IMG/VR virus record: IMGVR_UViG_3300010397_000011 | Coordinates: 1 to 57,985 of that record | Source: a virus | DNA length: 57,985 nt | Reading direction: 5' to 3' (one strand) | Part shown: piece by piece, positions 56,999 to 57,985 of the stretch | Layout of the letters: the number at the start of each line of letters is the position of its first letter | How positions within the stretch are numbered: position 1 is the first letter of the stretch | The notes under the pieces: generated by a model | What the model saw: only the letters and a program-made list of their open reading frames with translations | What the model was told of the DNA's origin: nothing | The model's database searches: none | Made by a program: the position numbers and the translations under genes

Positions 56999-57424
56999 CT
57001 ACGTGATGCGCCACCAGCCGTCGGGCGCGGTGACCACGAGGTCTTCGCCCGTCAGCGTGAGGAGCGACCCGAGGTCGTGCCACGTCAGGATGCGGTCGCC
57101 GGCCACGGTGTCATCCCACATGAGCGCGTAGCGCACCGTGTCAGTGAGGCCCGTGATCGTCGGCATCGACGCGGCGAAGACGATGCGGTTCGAGACGATC
57201 GTCAACGTCTTGCTCGTCAACGTCGGCCCGCCCGCGGCGTACGACCCACCTGCGAGTTCGCCCGCGTTCCACGGTGCGACGTTGAACGCGGTGTCGGTGC
57301 TCTTCGTCGGAGTCACGGTGTCGTCGAACCACGCGACCTTGATCGTGTCGGCCAGCGGCGCGACCGCGAGTTGCGTGGCGTCGAGGATGTCGAGCCACGT
57401 CGTCAGTGCCGGGTCGCTGCTCAA
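56999..57424 (-). CDS. Minor tail protein, unknown
   Basis: 141 residues from TTG 57424, overlapping the upstream stop as TTGA. ATQLAVAPLADTIKVAWFDD, NVAPWNAGELAGGSYAAGG, MPTITGLTDTVRYALMW, beta-rich. Lies between distal tail and hub genes, typical of small tip proteins. Confidence 0.6.
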   Translation of the reverse strand: MSSDPALTTWLDILDATQLAVAPLADTIKVAWFDDTVTPTKSTDTAFNVAPWNAGELAGGSYAAGGPTLTSKTLTIVSNRIVFAASMPTITGLTDTVRYALMWDDTVAGDRILTWHDLGSLLTLTGEDLVVTAPDGWWRIT

Positions 57425-57624
57425 CGCTCTCCCTTGATGTCGACGGGTGCGAGCGTGACGTGCACCTCGGACTTGCCATCGGGATGCACGTGCCGCTCGG
57501 TCACCGCGTGCTCGCTCTCCGACAGCTTCGTCACGCGTGTCTTACCGCCAGCGATGACGCCGACGGACAACAGGTCCTCGCGGTTCTTCGCCTTGCCGTG
57601 CTCGTCGAACAGAGGCTCGCGCAC
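57421..57624 (-). CDS. Small tail-region protein, unknown
   Basis: 67 residues from GTG 57624. MREPLFDEHGKAKNREDLLS, RVTKLSESEHAVTERHVHPD, ending DIKGER. Charged, beta-prone. Coupled to the next gene. Confidence 0.5.
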   Translation of the reverse strand: MREPLFDEHGKAKNREDLLSVGVIAGGKTRVTKLSESEHAVTERHVHPDGKSEVHVTLAPVDIKGER

Positions 57625-57633
57625 GGGCGCAGG

Positions 57634-57985
57634 CTAGTAGCGGGTCGGGTCGAGGCAGCGGAACGACGCCTGGATGCGCAGGAGCGCCTTGCCCTCCGCC
57701 GCTTGCGAGTCGTCGACGATCGCCCCACGAGGACGGCCCAGGAAGGTCCACACGCGGCCTGGCAGGGTGATGACGATCGGGATGTCGATCGACGACTTCG
57801 CCCACGCGACCTCGAAGTCATCCCACCTGTCCCACGCCTCCTCGACGGTCGGTGTCGTCGGCGGGCCGATCGTGATCGGCACGAGCAGCGGGCGCGGCTG
57901 GTAGTGGTCGTTCTGCCCGACATCACCGTCAGCGTGACCACGCTCGACGTCGTTCGCCTTCACGTCGGGAATGCCCAGGCCAGAC
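57634..57985 (-). CDS. Distal tail (Dit-like) protein, C-terminal part
   Basis: The continuation of the gene whose start is at 197. It reads on through LLVPITIGPP and then DRWDDFEVAWAKSSIDIPIV, GRVWTFLGRPRGAIVDDSQA, ending FRCLDPTRY. This last part is the standard end of actinophage distal tail proteins (FRCLDP). Bases 57863-57985 duplicate bases 1-123, so this copy includes repeated coding sequence. Confidence 0.75.
   Translation of the reverse strand, partial: SGLGIPDVKANDVERGHADGDVGQNDHYQPRPLLVPITIGPPTTPTVEEAWDRWDDFEVAWAKSSIDIPIVITLPGRVWTFLGRPRGAIVDDSQAAEGKALLRIQASFRCLDPTRY
57863..57985. repeat. Direct terminal repeat (circular overlap), right copy
   Basis: Identical to bases 1-123. See the left copy. 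Confidence 0.93.

Overview
The window is one complete tailed double-stranded DNA phage genome, cut open inside a tail gene. Bases 1-123 recur exactly as bases 57863-57985, and the distal tail gene reads without a break across the joined ends, so the unique map is a circle of about 57,862 bp. The very high G+C, the frequent GTG starts, actinophage-type structural genes (head-to-tail adaptor, capsid protease, DUF1360, DUF932) and a phage-encoded LPxTG cell-wall protein point to a Gram-positive actinobacterial host. There is a tape measure gene and no sheath gene, so the virion is most likely a siphovirus. I found no integrase and no DNA polymerase.

Nearly all genes lie on the minus strand and are tightly coupled by GTGA, ATGA or TGATG overlaps. 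The late unit runs downward from the small terminase (33872): terminases, a portal fused to MuF and two ADP-ribosyltransferase-like domains, the capsid protease, the major capsid protein, lectin-like and repeat-rich surface proteins, a sigma-like protein and the head-tail adaptor. Next comes a glycan cassette (three GT-B glycosyltransferases, an FkbM methyltransferase, a PIG-L deacetylase and a second methyltransferase) that also holds the LPxTG surface protein. Neck genes, tail chaperones and the tape measure follow. The unit then crosses the window ends into the tail hub, a fourth glycosyltransferase, the M15 endolysin and the holin (52889). A 7+7 bp hairpin at 52762-52825 separates it from the early unit.

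The early unit starts at a Gam-like gene (52673) and runs down to 34122. It carries a winged-helix protein, a Sak4-like RecA-fold ATPase, a replication-initiator-like protein, a DnaC-like loader, HNH and VRR-NUC nucleases and an SF2 helicase. It also has a DNA-modification locus (ParB-like, DpdA, DUF3050, GTP cyclohydrolase I, LOG-like) that makes 7-deazaguanine bases in DNA likely, although queC, queD and queE are missing. It ends in a series of small genes at a strong hairpin (34027-34074).

The most unusual signal is RNA. Four intergenic elements (36380-36450, 37470-37534, 38152-38215, 39356-39512) share a covarying two-hairpin, pseudoknot-capable fold ahead of genes. The fourth is expanded into an apparent structured noncoding RNA of about 430 nt (39350-39780). 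Its 26-bp helix contains G-U pairs that only work on the minus strand. Other points for follow-up are the portal-MuF-ART-ART fusion, the LPxTG protein inside a glycosylation cassette, the 18-residue repeat protein and dispersed GGCTCCCTGGG-rich islands.
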